From Kiritimatiellia bacterium (lineage in GTDB: Bacteria > Verrucomicrobiota > Kiritimatiellia > RFP12 > UBA1067), in the NCBI GenBank assembly GCA_017520845.1, contig JAFXEU010000105.1:1-38505 (forward strand): DNA of 38,505 nt. Reading direction: 5' to 3'. Below, one piece after another: positions 6,843 through 15,752 of the stretch. A model generated the notes under the pieces. That model searched no databases, was not told the origin of the DNA, and saw nothing but the letters and a program-made list of their open reading frames with translations. The stretch's first letter is position 1, and every line of letters starts with the position of its first letter. The translations under genes were made by a program, and so were the position numbers.

Positions 6843-7316
6843 ATGAAAACATTAAAGTATATACTTTTAGTTTTTATTGCACTGTTCAGTTGTATACGCG
6901 TATCTTTTTGCGATACGTCAAACCCGCTTCTGCCGGAGCGCGAATGGAAGATGATTCGCCAGATTGCCGTCAATTACAATCTCGACGAGGAGCGGACCTG
7001 GCTCCTCGCCGCAATACGCCGTCACGAAAACGGGCGGCCGGGGCTTGAATTCGGAATCGGAGGTCCTATGAACTCCGGCCATCGCGCACATCGCTATCAG
7101 GACGGCACAAAGTCATTCTATGTTCAGGGGATGTGGGCGGCCGGAACCATCAAGCGCCGCTACAAAGGCGATCTCTACGAATTCGCCAAGCGCTACAACC
7201 CTCCCGCTCCCATGAAATGGTATAAAGGCGTATCGTCGCTCATAAAGCGACTTAAAAAGGAAAACAACAATAAACTTCCAGGCGTTAAACCCGCGAAGAA
7301 AAAACTCAACCTCTAA
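6843..7316 (+). CDS. Small secreted protein, possible lysozyme/transglycosylase-like fold
   Basis: The 157-residue product has a clear signal peptide (MKTLKYILLVFIALFSCIRV...) and a globular part. The motif WLLAAIRRHENGRPGLEFGI contains an acidic residue in a helical setting, similar to the catalytic Glu region of lytic-transglycosylase-like proteins. It is followed by GTIKRRY and a basic C-terminus rich in Lys. If that resemblance is real, it would act on peptidoglycan in the periplasm, but I do not recognise the family with certainty. The ATG at 6843 is preferred to the TTG at 6840, and neither has an RBS. It is the only plus-strand chromosomal gene here and runs head-on into the HD gene at 7378, with a 61-bp gap that holds only a small GCGTTT/AAACGC palindrome. 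Confidence 0.7.
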   Translation: MKTLKYILLVFIALFSCIRVSFCDTSNPLLPEREWKMIRQIAVNYNLDEERTWLLAAIRRHENGRPGLEFGIGGPMNSGHRAHRYQDGTKSFYVQGMWAAGTIKRRYKGDLYEFAKRYNPPAPMKWYKGVSSLIKRLKKENNNKLPGVKPAKKKLNL

Positions 7317-7377
7317 ATCGCGTTTAAAACGCAAAACGCCGCAAGACAGGTAATCGCCAAAAGCGTATCCCCGAGAA

Positions 7378-8142
7378 TCAGCAGCCGGCGGCGGCGAGAT
7401 CGCAGAGCTCATCGACAACCGGATCGTCGGTAAGTTGCTTTAAGAAGGCGCGGCGGAATTCGAGATGACCGCGCTCGGCGCAGAGTCTGCGCGATGTGGC
7501 GAACTCAAGGCCTGAAATCATCCAGCCCACCTGAATAAGAACGAAATCGGCGAGACATTTAATATTCTGATAATCTACGGGCCTTCGTTCACGGATCGCC
7601 GCGACCACTTCCGCGCTCGGGGCTGAATCGGTTTTCAGATTCCAGAACGCCGTACTGTCCTTGCGCCAATCGGTCGTTTTAACGCGCTCTTCAAGGACGC
7701 GGAAAATGTCGAGCTTGTCGGCGTCGCGCACGGTCTTCGAACACGTAAGCGTCAACTCATCCATAGACTCCGACGGAATGTCGCGGCGGTTGTGGACCAG
7801 TACCGCCGTTAATACCGCATCCTTCAGATTCCAGCCGTCGAGCCAGCCTTTGGACTTTACGATATCGTGCGAAAATACAGCGTGATCGACCGAGTCGGCG
7901 TCGCGAAAGGTATTGTAGAGTTTAAGCTGCTCGTAGCGCCCTGTATCATGTAGGAGCGCCGCCGCCTCGCAGGCGAGCCCCGTTCGCCAGTCAAAGCCCT
8001 CACCCTCGGCAATACGCCTCGCCGCATCTACAACATTCATCGTATGAACGAGCTTAAGCTCCATCATCTCCGGGAGACATCCCGAAGAATCGCGATATGT
8101 ATCGACGTAGGCGTTGTAGAGAGACGTAAGTTTTTCGAGCAT
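7378..8142 (-). CDS. HD-domain metal-dependent phosphohydrolase
   Basis: 254 residues with the HD-superfamily metal ligands in order: H33 (KLVHTMNV), H65-D66 (AALLHDTGRYEQ), further histidines at 87, 92 and 117, and D140 (VRDADKLDIFRV). The family hydrolyses phosphomonoesters or nucleotide phosphodiesters in the cytoplasm; the substrate cannot be told from sequence. No (p)ppGpp-synthetase or GGDEF partner domain is present. It is the last gene of the serS unit, starting 6 nt after the porin-like gene, which suggests co-transcription rather than a shared pathway. Confidence 0.85.
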   Translation of the reverse strand: MLEKLTSLYNAYVDTYRDSSGCLPEMMELKLVHTMNVVDAARRIAEGEGFDWRTGLACEAAALLHDTGRYEQLKLYNTFRDADSVDHAVFSHDIVKSKGWLDGWNLKDAVLTAVLVHNRRDIPSESMDELTLTCSKTVRDADKLDIFRVLEERVKTTDWRKDSTAFWNLKTDSAPSAEVVAAIRERRPVDYQNIKCLADFVLIQVGWMISGLEFATSRRLCAERGHLEFRRAFLKQLTDDPVVDELCDLAAAGC

Positions 8143-8148
8143 GATTTT

Positions 8149-9510
8149 TCAGAACTTAAATTCAATCTGCCAGCGGATAAACCAAGCGGGACGGTCGGTG
8201 ACGAAATAATCACCCGGGCAGAAATGCTCAGCGTGAATATGACCGAAAATCTCAAACCTCTCGCCCTTCGACTTATCGGCGAGCATTATCGGAAAATTAT
8301 AATGTAAGCCGTTTAAATAGCCTTTATAGTGGCCCTTCCCGCCGCCGAGTCCGTCGTTCACCGCCGCGAACATCGGACCCGAAGTCAAAGTAAGATTATG
8401 CTTCGCGCCAAATTCTATGCCCGCCTCGGCCTTAGCGTAATAAAGGTTGCTCCACCAGCATGTGCCGTAGTGCGTTCCTCCGAGGAATATCTCCGAATAA
8501 CGGACCGAGCGCGACCACATCGGATCCCAGGCGCCGCTTCCGCCCTCGGTCTCGGCGGTATCCTTAGAACCGCTCAACATCAAAAGTCCAGCCGACGCGA
8601 AAGGCTTAATTTCACTTTCCGAAGCGTCCTTCCAGTTGACGCCGGCATACGACATCCAACCGTAAAGCGACTTGCCAGCGCCGTTTTCGCCGACCTGGCC
8701 CGCCGCCTCGAACTGAAGAGACCACTCGTCATCAAGACGCGGCACGATTTTAAAGCCGAAAGTCTCGCGTCTCGCTGAAGGGATCTTCCGACCGCCGCGA
8801 TGATACGAGGCGACGTTCTTATGAATCGCGTAAAGCTGATACGGAAGATCCTCGCTGAAATCTGACGACCACACCGCGCCGAAGCCCCACTCGTCGCGCT
8901 CAGGCTCCGCACCCGAACCGCCAAGTCCCATGAGAGAGCGGTGATCGCTAAGTCCGTTGCCCCACCGGAGATGGTTGTCGTCGTGCTGATAAAGGCCGAA
9001 CACGTCAAGTTTAGACTCCTCTGTAAAATTAAGAGTAAAGCGGATCATATCGGCGAAGATCGACCGCGAACCGTCGTTCGGCGTCCCGTCCTGGAATATC
9101 TGTTCAAGCCCGTAAAGGCGCATTATATCCTGCCTGCCGACGGTAAAGTCGAGAAACCCGTCGAAATAGCCCTTACCCTCGATAAAAAGGTTATCGAGAA
9201 AAACCTCGTCGGGGAATCGCGAAGAGCGCGTCTTGGGACGGATATTCCAACGGAACTCGTCGGTAAGGCGCGTGTAGATTCTAAGGCGCTCTTCAAGCTT
9301 TATTTCGCCCCATGCGCGGACGCGGTAACGCATACGGTTCGTATACTTACCGTAGGGAGATTGACTCGCCAGTCCCCCGCCGGGAAGCCCGGGGACGTTG
9401 TCGAAAATCTCCTCTCTAACACGCAAATCGGCACCCGCGTCGAATTCAATCTCAGCGGATGCCGTGAAGGCGGCCAAAGCCGCCGCAGCAGAAACTAAAG
9501 CCCTTCTCAT
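8149..9510 (-). CDS. Outer-membrane beta-barrel, alginate-export/porin-like
   Basis: 453 residues with a signal peptide (MRRALVSAAAALAAFTASA), then alternating amphipathic strands rich in aromatic and acidic residues, and a C-terminal phenylalanine (RWQIEFKF) typical of barrels inserted by the BAM machinery. The pattern (LRVREEIFDN near the start, RMRYRVRAWGEIKLEERLRI, TVGRQDIMRLYGLEQIFQDG) fits the Alginate_exp family of outer-membrane channels. It probably passes an oligosaccharide or another small solute, but no substrate can be named. It overlaps the serS stop by 4 bp (ATGA), so it is translated from the same mRNA. The link to seryl-tRNA synthetase looks accidental. Confidence 0.75.
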   Translation of the reverse strand: MRRALVSAAAALAAFTASAEIEFDAGADLRVREEIFDNVPGLPGGGLASQSPYGKYTNRMRYRVRAWGEIKLEERLRIYTRLTDEFRWNIRPKTRSSRFPDEVFLDNLFIEGKGYFDGFLDFTVGRQDIMRLYGLEQIFQDGTPNDGSRSIFADMIRFTLNFTEESKLDVFGLYQHDDNHLRWGNGLSDHRSLMGLGGSGAEPERDEWGFGAVWSSDFSEDLPYQLYAIHKNVASYHRGGRKIPSARRETFGFKIVPRLDDEWSLQFEAAGQVGENGAGKSLYGWMSYAGVNWKDASESEIKPFASAGLLMLSGSKDTAETEGGSGAWDPMWSRSVRYSEIFLGGTHYGTCWWSNLYYAKAEAGIEFGAKHNLTLTSGPMFAAVNDGLGGGKGHYKGYLNGLHYNFPIMLADKSKGERFEIFGHIHAEHFCPGDYFVTDRPAWFIRWQIEFKF

Positions 9511-10787
9511 TTTACAGGCTCAATCTTTTCAAGCCCGTTCATGTAAGGACGAAGAGCCTCGGGGATTGTAATCGAGCCGTCGGCGTTCTGGCACTGCTCC
9601 ATGATAGCTACCATCAAACGCGGGAGGGCGACGCCCGAACCGTTGAGCGTATGAACAAGCTTCGTCTTACCGTCAGTATCGCGGAAGCGGCAGTTAAGGC
9701 GACGCGCCTGGTAATCCGTAAAGCACGAGCACGACGAAACCTCAAGCCACTGCTTCTCGCCGGGAGCCCAAAGCTCGAGGTCGTAGCACTTGGCGGCCGA
9801 AAAGCCCATATCGCCGGAGCAGAGCTGGAGAATGCGGTAATGAAGACCGAGACCCCTCAAAATCGACTCGGCCTCATCGACGAGAATCTCGAGCTGCTCG
9901 AAGCTCTTGTCGGGATGGACGAAGTTCACCATCTCGACCTTGTCGAACTGATGGACGCGGAGCATACCGCGCGTCATCTTGCCGGCGCTGCCCGCTTCGC
10001 GGCGGAAGCAGGGCGTATAGGCCGTAAGCTTGACGGGGAGATCCTTCGCCTGAAGGATGTCGTCGCGATAAAAGTTCGTAACGGGAACTTCGGCCGTGGG
10101 GATGAGCCAGAAGTCGTCGATCTGGCAGTGATAAAGATCTTCGGCGAACTTAGGGAGCTGACCCGTTCCTGTCATCGAAGCCGAATTGACCACGAAGGGA
10201 GGCAGCATTTCCGTATAGCCCTGAGTCTGGCAGTGGACATCGAGCATGTACTGGATAAGAGCGCGCTGAAGCTTAGCGCCCTGGCCCAAAAGAATCGGAA
10301 AACCCGTTCCCGTAAGCTTGACGCCGCGCGGGAAATCGAAGAAACCGAGCCTCTCGCCGATGGTGATATGATCGAGAATCGTGTAATCGGGATCCTTCCA
10401 CTCGCCGACGGTCTTTACGCACACGTTGGCGGAGCTGTCCATGCCGGTGGGAATCTCGTCGGCAGGAATATTGGGGATCATAAGCAGCGTATCGCGAAGA
10501 TCGGTCTCGACCTGAGCGAGTTCGCGATCGATCTCGGCGATGCGGTCGCCTACCTTGCGCATCTCCGCCTTCGCGGCGGCGATATCACCGCCCTCCTTGG
10601 CGATTTTGCCGATTTCCTTTGACGCGGCGTTACGCTTAGCCTTCAAAGTCTCGGTCTCCGCGACGAGCGCGCGGCGCTTCTCGTCGAGGTCTCTAGCCTT
10701 CTCCAAAACATCCTTCTCGACTCCGCGACGTGCGAGCTTGGCGGCTGTTGAATCAAAATCCTCTCTGAGCTTCTTAATGTCGATCAT
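9507..10787 (-). CDS. serS: Seryl-tRNA synthetase
   Basis: 426 residues, normal length. The N-terminal antiparallel coiled coil (about residues 25-110, Lys/Glu/Ala rich) grips the long arm of tRNA-Ser. The class II core carries motif 2 (CFRREAGSAGKMTRGMLRVH) and motif 3 (LNGSGVALPRLMVAIMEQ). It charges tRNA-Ser, and also tRNA-Sec where selenocysteine is used. GGAGAT lies 6-11 nt before the ATG. Its promoter overlaps the end of glgP, and it is followed by the porin-like and HD genes. Confidence 0.97.
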   Translation of the reverse strand: MIDIKKLREDFDSTAAKLARRGVEKDVLEKARDLDEKRRALVAETETLKAKRNAASKEIGKIAKEGGDIAAAKAEMRKVGDRIAEIDRELAQVETDLRDTLLMIPNIPADEIPTGMDSSANVCVKTVGEWKDPDYTILDHITIGERLGFFDFPRGVKLTGTGFPILLGQGAKLQRALIQYMLDVHCQTQGYTEMLPPFVVNSASMTGTGQLPKFAEDLYHCQIDDFWLIPTAEVPVTNFYRDDILQAKDLPVKLTAYTPCFRREAGSAGKMTRGMLRVHQFDKVEMVNFVHPDKSFEQLEILVDEAESILRGLGLHYRILQLCSGDMGFSAAKCYDLELWAPGEKQWLEVSSCSCFTDYQARRLNCRFRDTDGKTKLVHTLNGSGVALPRLMVAIMEQCQNADGSITIPEALRPYMNGLEKIEPVK

Positions 10788-10813
10788 TGCTTTATCTCCA
10801 ATTGATTCCCTAT

Positions 10814-10822
10814 ATTATATCA
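10814..10822 (-). promoter_or_regulatory. Extended -10 promoter of serS, overlapping the glgP stop codon
   Basis: TGATATAAT reads on the minus strand at 10822-10814. Its TGA is the stop codon of glgP, so one triplet ends a gene and forms the TGN of the next promoter. The ATG of serS lies 26 nt downstream with a normal RBS. Confidence 0.5.
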
Positions 10823-13288
10823 GTTGAACTTCACAGGCTCGACGTTCCAGATGTCCTTCGCGTACTCGAGAACGGCGCGGTCGGACGAGAAGCGGCCGGA
10901 ACGGGCGATGTTGATAAGCGACATCGTGTTCCACTTCTTCGCGTTGCGGTAAGTCGCGTCGACGCGGTCCTGGGCCTCGCAATAGCTCTTGAGGTCGCCG
11001 AGAAGCATATAGTAGTCGTTGTAGTCGAGAAGCGAACGGAGAATCGGATCGAAGAGACCCGGCTCGAGAAGCGAAAAGACGTTCGACCTGATCATGTCAA
11101 GCGCCGCCTTAATCTCAGGATCGTTGCGGTAGATATCCTTCGAATTGTACGAGGGACGCGCCTTGGCGACGTCCTCGGTGCGCATGCCGAAGAGGAACAT
11201 GTTCTCGTCGCCGACCTGCTGGTTGATCTCGACGTTCGCGCCGTCGAAAGTGCCGAGCGTCAACGCGCCGTTCATCATGAACTTCATGTTGCCCGTACCC
11301 GACGCCTCCATGCCGGCGAGCGAAATCTGTTCGGAGACTTCAGACGCGGGGATGATCTTCTCGGCGAGCGAGACGCGGTAGTCGGGAAGGAACGCGACCG
11401 ACAGCTTCCCGCGCGTGCGCGGATTGGAGTTGACGACGCCCGCGACACCGTGGATAAGGCGGATGATGAGCTTGGCCATGTAGTAGCCGGGAGCCGCCTT
11501 TGCCGCGAAGATGAAGCTGCGCGGAACGGGATCATACTTCGAATCGTTGACGAGACGGTTGTAGAAGATGATGATGTAGAGAACGAGCAGAAGCTGACGC
11601 TTGTACTCGTGAAGACGCTTTACCTGAACGTCGAAGATGGCCTCGGGATCGAGACCGATTCCGAGATTCTGCCTGACCCAGTTCGAAAGCTGGCCCTTGT
11701 TGCTGCGCTTGATTTTCGCGAGCGCGTCGAGGAACGCCTTGTCGGACTTGAACTTCTCGAGGTTCTCGAGACGGTCAAGCTCGGTGATCCACTCCTCGCC
11801 GATATTTTCGGAGATGAGCTGCGCGAGCATCGGGTTCGCCTTCAGGAGCCAGCGGCGCGGCGTAATGCCGTTCGTGACGTTGTGGAACTTCTCGGGATAA
11901 AGCTCGTAGAAGTCCTTGAAGAGCGAATCCTTGAGAATCTGGGAGTGGAGCTCCGCGACGCCGTTGACGGACGAGGTCGCGACGAGGCACATGTTGGCCA
12001 TGCGGACGTAACGCTCGCCGGACTCGTCGATGAGCGACATGCGCTGGAGACGCTTGACGTCGCCGGGATAGAGCGCCGAAATCTGCTGGAGAAAACGCCC
12101 GTTGATTTCGTAGATGATCTGGAGGTGACGCGGCAGGAGACGCTCCATCATCGGGACCGGCCACTTCTCGAGAGCCTCGGGAAGAATCGTGTGGTTGGTG
12201 TAGCCGGTCGAGCGGCGCGTAAGATCCCACGCCTTGTCCCAGTCGAGACCCTCGTGGTCGATGAGAATACGCATAAGCTCGGGGATGACGAGCGAGGGGT
12301 GCGTTTCGTTAAGATGGATGAACACCTTATCGGGAAGAGCGTCCCAGCCGTCGTTAAGCTCGCGGTAACGGCGAAGGATGTCCTTCAAAGAGCACGCGAC
12401 GAAGAAATACTGCTGGCGAAGGCGAAGCTCCTTGCCGGCCATCGTGTTGTCGTTGGGATAGAGAACCTTCGTGAGGTTTTCCGCGAGAACCTTAGACTCG
12501 ACGGCCTCGACGTATGAGCCCTTGTTGAAGTCGGCGAGATCGAACTCCTCGACGGCCTTTGCGGACCAGAGGCGAAGCGTGTTGACCGCGTTCTTGTAGC
12601 CGACGATCGGAAGATCGTAAGGTACGCCCTGAACCTGCTCGCCCGGAACCCAGCGCCACTGCTGACGGCCGCGCTCGGTGATGCACTCGACATGACCGCC
12701 GAACTTGACGGTCTGAGCGTATTCGGGACGCTCCATTTCCCACGGATAGCCGTCCTTGAGCCAGCCGTCAGGCTCCTCGACCTGATTGCCGCCGACGATC
12801 TTCTGGCGGAAAATGCCGTAGTCGTACCTGAGACCGTAGCCGAGACCGGCGAGATCGAGAGTCGACATCGAATCGAGATAGCACGCGGCGAGACGGCCGA
12901 GGCCGCCGTTGCCGAGGCCGGCGTCGGTTTCGTAATCGCGGAGATCGTTCCAGTCGATGCCGTACTCCTTGAGAGCCTCGCGGCAAAGCTGATCGGCCTT
13001 GAGGTTGATGACGTTATTGCCGAGCAGTCGACCCATCAGGAACTCGAGCGACATGTAATAAACGCGCTTCGTATTCTGCCTGCGGTAATTATCCTGCGTG
13101 TTGATCCAACGCTCAACGATGCGGTCTCTTACCGCATTGGCGAATGCCGTGTACTGGTCGCGCGGAGTGGCACGGTCAATGTCCTTCGCCAGCGAATATC
13201 TGATATGCCACGCAAAGTCCTCCTTAAGTCCTTCAACGGACATTTCGACTCTGCGATCCTTCTTTTTGCTGCAGGTTTTCTTTTCCAT
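10820..13288 (-). CDS. glgP: Glycogen/alpha-glucan phosphorylase (GT35)
   Basis: 822 residues, close to bacterial GlgP/MalP length. It releases glucose 1-phosphate from alpha-1,4-glucan ends using pyridoxal phosphate, whose lysine is K669 in GTGNMKFMMNGALTLGTFDG. Other family marks are LGNGGLGRLAACYLDSM, GLRYDYGIFRQ and the C-terminal FDVQVKRLHEYKRQLL. AAAGGA lies just before the ATG. It follows the AsmA-like gene by 43 bp and may be the last gene of the TPR unit. No other glycogen gene is in the window. Confidence 0.97.
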   Translation of the reverse strand: MEKKTCSKKKDRRVEMSVEGLKEDFAWHIRYSLAKDIDRATPRDQYTAFANAVRDRIVERWINTQDNYRRQNTKRVYYMSLEFLMGRLLGNNVINLKADQLCREALKEYGIDWNDLRDYETDAGLGNGGLGRLAACYLDSMSTLDLAGLGYGLRYDYGIFRQKIVGGNQVEEPDGWLKDGYPWEMERPEYAQTVKFGGHVECITERGRQQWRWVPGEQVQGVPYDLPIVGYKNAVNTLRLWSAKAVEEFDLADFNKGSYVEAVESKVLAENLTKVLYPNDNTMAGKELRLRQQYFFVACSLKDILRRYRELNDGWDALPDKVFIHLNETHPSLVIPELMRILIDHEGLDWDKAWDLTRRSTGYTNHTILPEALEKWPVPMMERLLPRHLQIIYEINGRFLQQISALYPGDVKRLQRMSLIDESGERYVRMANMCLVATSSVNGVAELHSQILKDSLFKDFYELYPEKFHNVTNGITPRRWLLKANPMLAQLISENIGEEWITELDRLENLEKFKSDKAFLDALAKIKRSNKGQLSNWVRQNLGIGLDPEAIFDVQVKRLHEYKRQLLLVLYIIIFYNRLVNDSKYDPVPRSFIFAAKAAPGYYMAKLIIRLIHGVAGVVNSNPRTRGKLSVAFLPDYRVSLAEKIIPASEVSEQISLAGMEASGTGNMKFMMNGALTLGTFDGANVEINQQVGDENMFLFGMRTEDVAKARPSYNSKDIYRNDPEIKAALDMIRSNVFSLLEPGLFDPILRSLLDYNDYYMLLGDLKSYCEAQDRVDATYRNAKKWNTMSLINIARSGRFSSDRAVLEYAKDIWNVEPVKFN

Positions 13289-13308
13289 ATTTTCCTTTGT
13301 CTTCTATC

Positions 13309-13322
13309 CGGGAATAATCCCG
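13309..13322 (-). other. Small hairpin between the AsmA-like gene and glgP
   Basis: CGGGA-TTAT-TCCCG forms a perfect 5-bp hairpin in the 43-bp gap, about 20 nt before the glgP ATG. There is no U-tract, so it is not a convincing terminator. It may be a processing or attenuation signal, or chance. Confidence 0.3.
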
Positions 13323-13331
13323 TAAATCGCT

Positions 13332-14087
13332 TTATTTGAACATACCCTTGATGCCGTCTACCGCTTTACCGCCGACATCCTTTACCGCATCTACTCCTTC
13401 GGCGACCATAGAACCTCCCTCTATGGCAAGCCTCAAGGCTTTGCCGAGCATTTTATTGGCCTCCTCCGCCGCCTTGCAGACCTTGTCGACGATAATGTCG
13501 ACAACATCTTCTTCGGACGCGCCTTCCGATTCTTTGCCGATATCGGTAATGACGATATCAACAGGTATCGGTATCGGCATAACCCCATAAGTGAATTTAA
13601 GACCCTTGATGACAACCCTGTCGATAATCAGCTTTGACTCCTTTTCGTCAGGATCTTTCGGATGAGCCGCGAGATATTCTTCAATATTATCCACGATTGT
13701 CCGCAGATTCGAAAATGTCACGTCGCCGTAAATATGAAGATCGTCTATAATAATCTCATTGATATGCTGCACGTCCGATACCATCGACATTGTTTCAAAC
13801 GAAACGTCGATCGACCGGATTTTAACCGCGTCGTCTTTCTTCGCATCGCCGGGACTTTTAAGCGCAATGCCCTGTACACGAACCTTGCCGGTGAAAAGAT
13901 TTACATCCAAATCATCAATCGTGAAATCGGACTTGGCCATTTCCGTAACGGTGGACTCGGCCACGCAGGATGCGACTGAACCGACCCAAAGCGGATGCGT
14001 CAAAATCAGAACCAGCAATAACGCCAAAATCGAACCTATAACCCAGGCGGTGATTTTCAATGTTTTTTTCAGAACGGACTTTTTCAT
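13332..14087 (-). CDS. AsmA-like membrane-anchored envelope protein
   Basis: 251 residues. An N-terminal uncleaved membrane helix (about residues 12-34, WVIGSILALLLVLILTHPLW) is followed by a periplasmic part in AsmA/DUF748 style: FTIDDLDVNLFTGKVRVQGI, then IRSIDVSFETMSMV, INEIIIDDLHIYGDV and LIIDRVVIKGLKFTYGV. This repeated beta-strand pattern in AsmA-type proteins forms lipid-carrying grooves between inner and outer membrane. The protein is much shorter than full AsmA/TamB, so it may hold only the first chorein-like segment. Its C-terminus is Ala/Lys/Gly rich and helical. The neighbouring LolA-like gene supports an envelope-lipid role, which remains inference. Confidence 0.6.
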   Translation of the reverse strand: MKKSVLKKTLKITAWVIGSILALLLVLILTHPLWVGSVASCVAESTVTEMAKSDFTIDDLDVNLFTGKVRVQGIALKSPGDAKKDDAVKIRSIDVSFETMSMVSDVQHINEIIIDDLHIYGDVTFSNLRTIVDNIEEYLAAHPKDPDEKESKLIIDRVVIKGLKFTYGVMPIPIPVDIVITDIGKESEGASEEDVVDIIVDKVCKAAEEANKMLGKALRLAIEGGSMVAEGVDAVKDVGGKAVDGIKGMFK

Positions 14088-14101
14088 AGACGCCTTAACC
14101 T

Positions 14102-14743
14102 TTATTTCACATCTTCAACTACGATTTTCGTGCGGTACTTGGCACCGGGAGGCCCGACTTCGATATTCTTCGGAGCCCACCTGTCGTCGAATTTCTTAAG
14201 ACTCGTGCAGAAAAGCTCCCTTTTAACCTCGCCCTTTACGAGCTCATGAGCCTGAAGCATCGCGCCCGTACGCTTATCAATCCAGACACGAACCGTGCGG
14301 TCGGCGTTCTTCAAAAGAAGCACGCGGCAGATTATCCCCTGGGTCGTTTCAGATTCCTTTACCGTATCAAACGAAATGTCGTTCCACCAGAGATAATCCA
14401 GCGTAAGATCGCTCCACGTTATATCGGTATCCAGAAGTCGCCCTTCCTTTTTGAATTCGACGCTTTTACCGTTCTTATCGAATATCGTAAGGTCAGTCTT
14501 GCCGTTCGAACGCTTCAAAATGTAGCGATAGGCGGCGACTTCGGTTCCGCGGCGGCTGCGCCTGTTGATATGGCCGCGAATCTCCACATCCGCGGGAATC
14601 ATGGCGCGGCATCCGTCAATCATTTCGCGCGCCGTGGCGTTCTCCGAAAAAACGGGCTTCTCGGAGAGCGCCTCCATTACGGAGGACTCCTCCTGCGCGG
14701 GAGTTGCAGCGGCAAAAAACACAGAGGCGATAAGGGATATCAT
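14102..14743 (-). CDS. LolA-like outer-membrane lipoprotein-sorting protein
   Basis: 213 residues with a short signal peptide (MISLIASVFFAAATPA). The body matches the LolA-like beta-sandwich family (PF17131 type): AYRYILKRSNGKTDLTIFDK, a central DITWSDLTLDYLWW, then CRVLLLKNADRTVRVWIDKR and GAMLQAHELVKGEVKRELF. Such proteins bind lipid or a lipoprotein acyl chain in the periplasm. The start overlaps the stop of the TPR gene (ATGA), and the AsmA-like gene follows after 14 bp, so the three envelope proteins are co-expressed. Canonical LolA function is not shown. Confidence 0.75.
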   Translation of the reverse strand: MISLIASVFFAAATPAQEESSVMEALSEKPVFSENATAREMIDGCRAMIPADVEIRGHINRRSRRGTEVAAYRYILKRSNGKTDLTIFDKNGKSVEFKKEGRLLDTDITWSDLTLDYLWWNDISFDTVKESETTQGIICRVLLLKNADRTVRVWIDKRTGAMLQAHELVKGEVKRELFCTSLKKFDDRWAPKNIEVGPPGAKYRTKIVVEDVK

Positions 14744-15696
14744 TTCAGCAATTCCTCCAATTTTGGATCCTTGGGTCCGCCGTAATATTTCCTGGCCGTA
14801 TCATAATAACGCCTGGCCGCCGTCTTCCCGGCCGCGCCCTCGAACTTTATGATAAGCTTCGCCAGATTGTAATACCCTGAATAATCCTTCGGATTAGACT
14901 GAATAAGCTGATGAAGAGTCGATTTGGCCTTCTCGTAGTCACCCCTCGCCGCTTCCACCGCAGCCTTAAGATTAAGAGCGGTCACATCGTTGGGCTTTTC
15001 GGCAAGAAGTTCTTTAATGGTCAACTCAGCGGCATCAAACTCCTTATTCTTCAGGTCTTCAACCGCGAGCATAATCTTCGCCTTGCGGTTAGCCGGGTTT
15101 TCAGCCGCGATTTTCGCGATTTTCACCCTTCTCGCCGAAGATTTCGGCGCTTCGGCACGCGCCGGCGTTCCGGCCGCTTTGCTTGTGTCTTCAGCATTCT
15201 CGGTCCGAGAGGGCTTTTCGTCCTTCTTAGCGGCTTTCGGCTCCTCCGGCTCATCATCCTCGTCTTCGACAGGAAGCCCTGCGGCCTTGGCCTTCATCTC
15301 GGCCTCATATCTCTTCTCAAGCTCGGTCGTATCGGTAACGGCTACGGCACGCGCGTTCTCGCTGGCCTGCTTCAATAAAAGGGAATCTATAGAGGTCGAA
15401 ACATAGGCCTTTTTATTCCTTACCGTGGAAAACTCGCTTGTTGCGGCGCGGTCGGGATACTGAAACTCCAACTTCTCCAGCTCTTCATACGCTTTTTTAT
15501 ATTTTTCTACAGCTTCAGAAATTTTTCCCTGGGCGGCCAGATCAAACGCCTCGTCGATAAGAATCGAGGATTCCTCCATCAATTCCGACATACGGGGAGG
15601 TTTTTTCTCGTCATCAGAGCCAAACGGCCAATACCAAGCGGCGAATGCCCTTGTAGCGACGACTGAAAGCAATAAAAACGCTAATATCCGTTTCAT
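14740..15696 (-). CDS. Secreted TPR protein with acidic/basic low-complexity linker
   Basis: 318 residues: a signal peptide (MKRILAFLLLSVVATRAFA), a helical N-domain with one TPR-like hairpin (AFDLAAQGKISEAVEKYKKA), a charged, probably disordered linker (about residues 140-200: Glu/Asp, Lys, Ala, Pro), and two or three C-terminal TPRs (DVTALNLKAAVEAARGDYEK, DYSGYYNLAKLIIKF). TPRs mediate protein-protein contacts, so it is probably a scaffold in the periplasm for the LolA-like and AsmA-like products encoded next. The ATG lies 8 nt after a perfect -10 box and has no RBS, so the mRNA may be leaderless. Confidence 0.7.
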   Translation of the reverse strand: MKRILAFLLLSVVATRAFAAWYWPFGSDDEKKPPRMSELMEESSILIDEAFDLAAQGKISEAVEKYKKAYEELEKLEFQYPDRAATSEFSTVRNKKAYVSTSIDSLLLKQASENARAVAVTDTTELEKRYEAEMKAKAAGLPVEDEDDEPEEPKAAKKDEKPSRTENAEDTSKAAGTPARAEAPKSSARRVKIAKIAAENPANRKAKIMLAVEDLKNKEFDAAELTIKELLAEKPNDVTALNLKAAVEAARGDYEKAKSTLHQLIQSNPKDYSGYYNLAKLIIKFEGAAGKTAARRYYDTARKYYGGPKDPKLEELLK

Positions 15697-15704
15697 TGCG
15701 TCAT

Positions 15705-15734
15705 ATTATACCAAAATTACCTCACCTGCGGCAA
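15705..15734 (-). promoter_or_regulatory. Promoter of the TPR/LolA-like/AsmA-like unit
   Basis: TTGCCG (15734-15729), an 18-nt spacer ending in TGG, and TATAAT (15710-15705) read towards the TPR gene. Only 8 nt separate the -10 from the ATG at 15696, so the transcript probably starts at or very near the start codon. Confidence 0.55.
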
Positions 15735-15752
15735 ATTCAACTATTCACACCC

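Noticed and set aside
7316-7390. Possible ~30-residue membrane peptide on the minus strand (LLILGDTLLAITCLAAFC) after the HD gene
   Set aside because: It looks hydrophobic, but there is no ATG or GTG start and no RBS; it most likely reflects chance in a short convergent gap.
9651-10622. Plus-strand open frame opposite serS
   Set aside because: Shadow of serS; no domain and no RBS.
10787-12517. Long plus-strand open frame (576 codons) opposite glgP
   Set aside because: Antisense shadow of a GC-rich conserved gene; composition is Arg/Glu/Val-biased with no recognisable domain, and glgP is certain.
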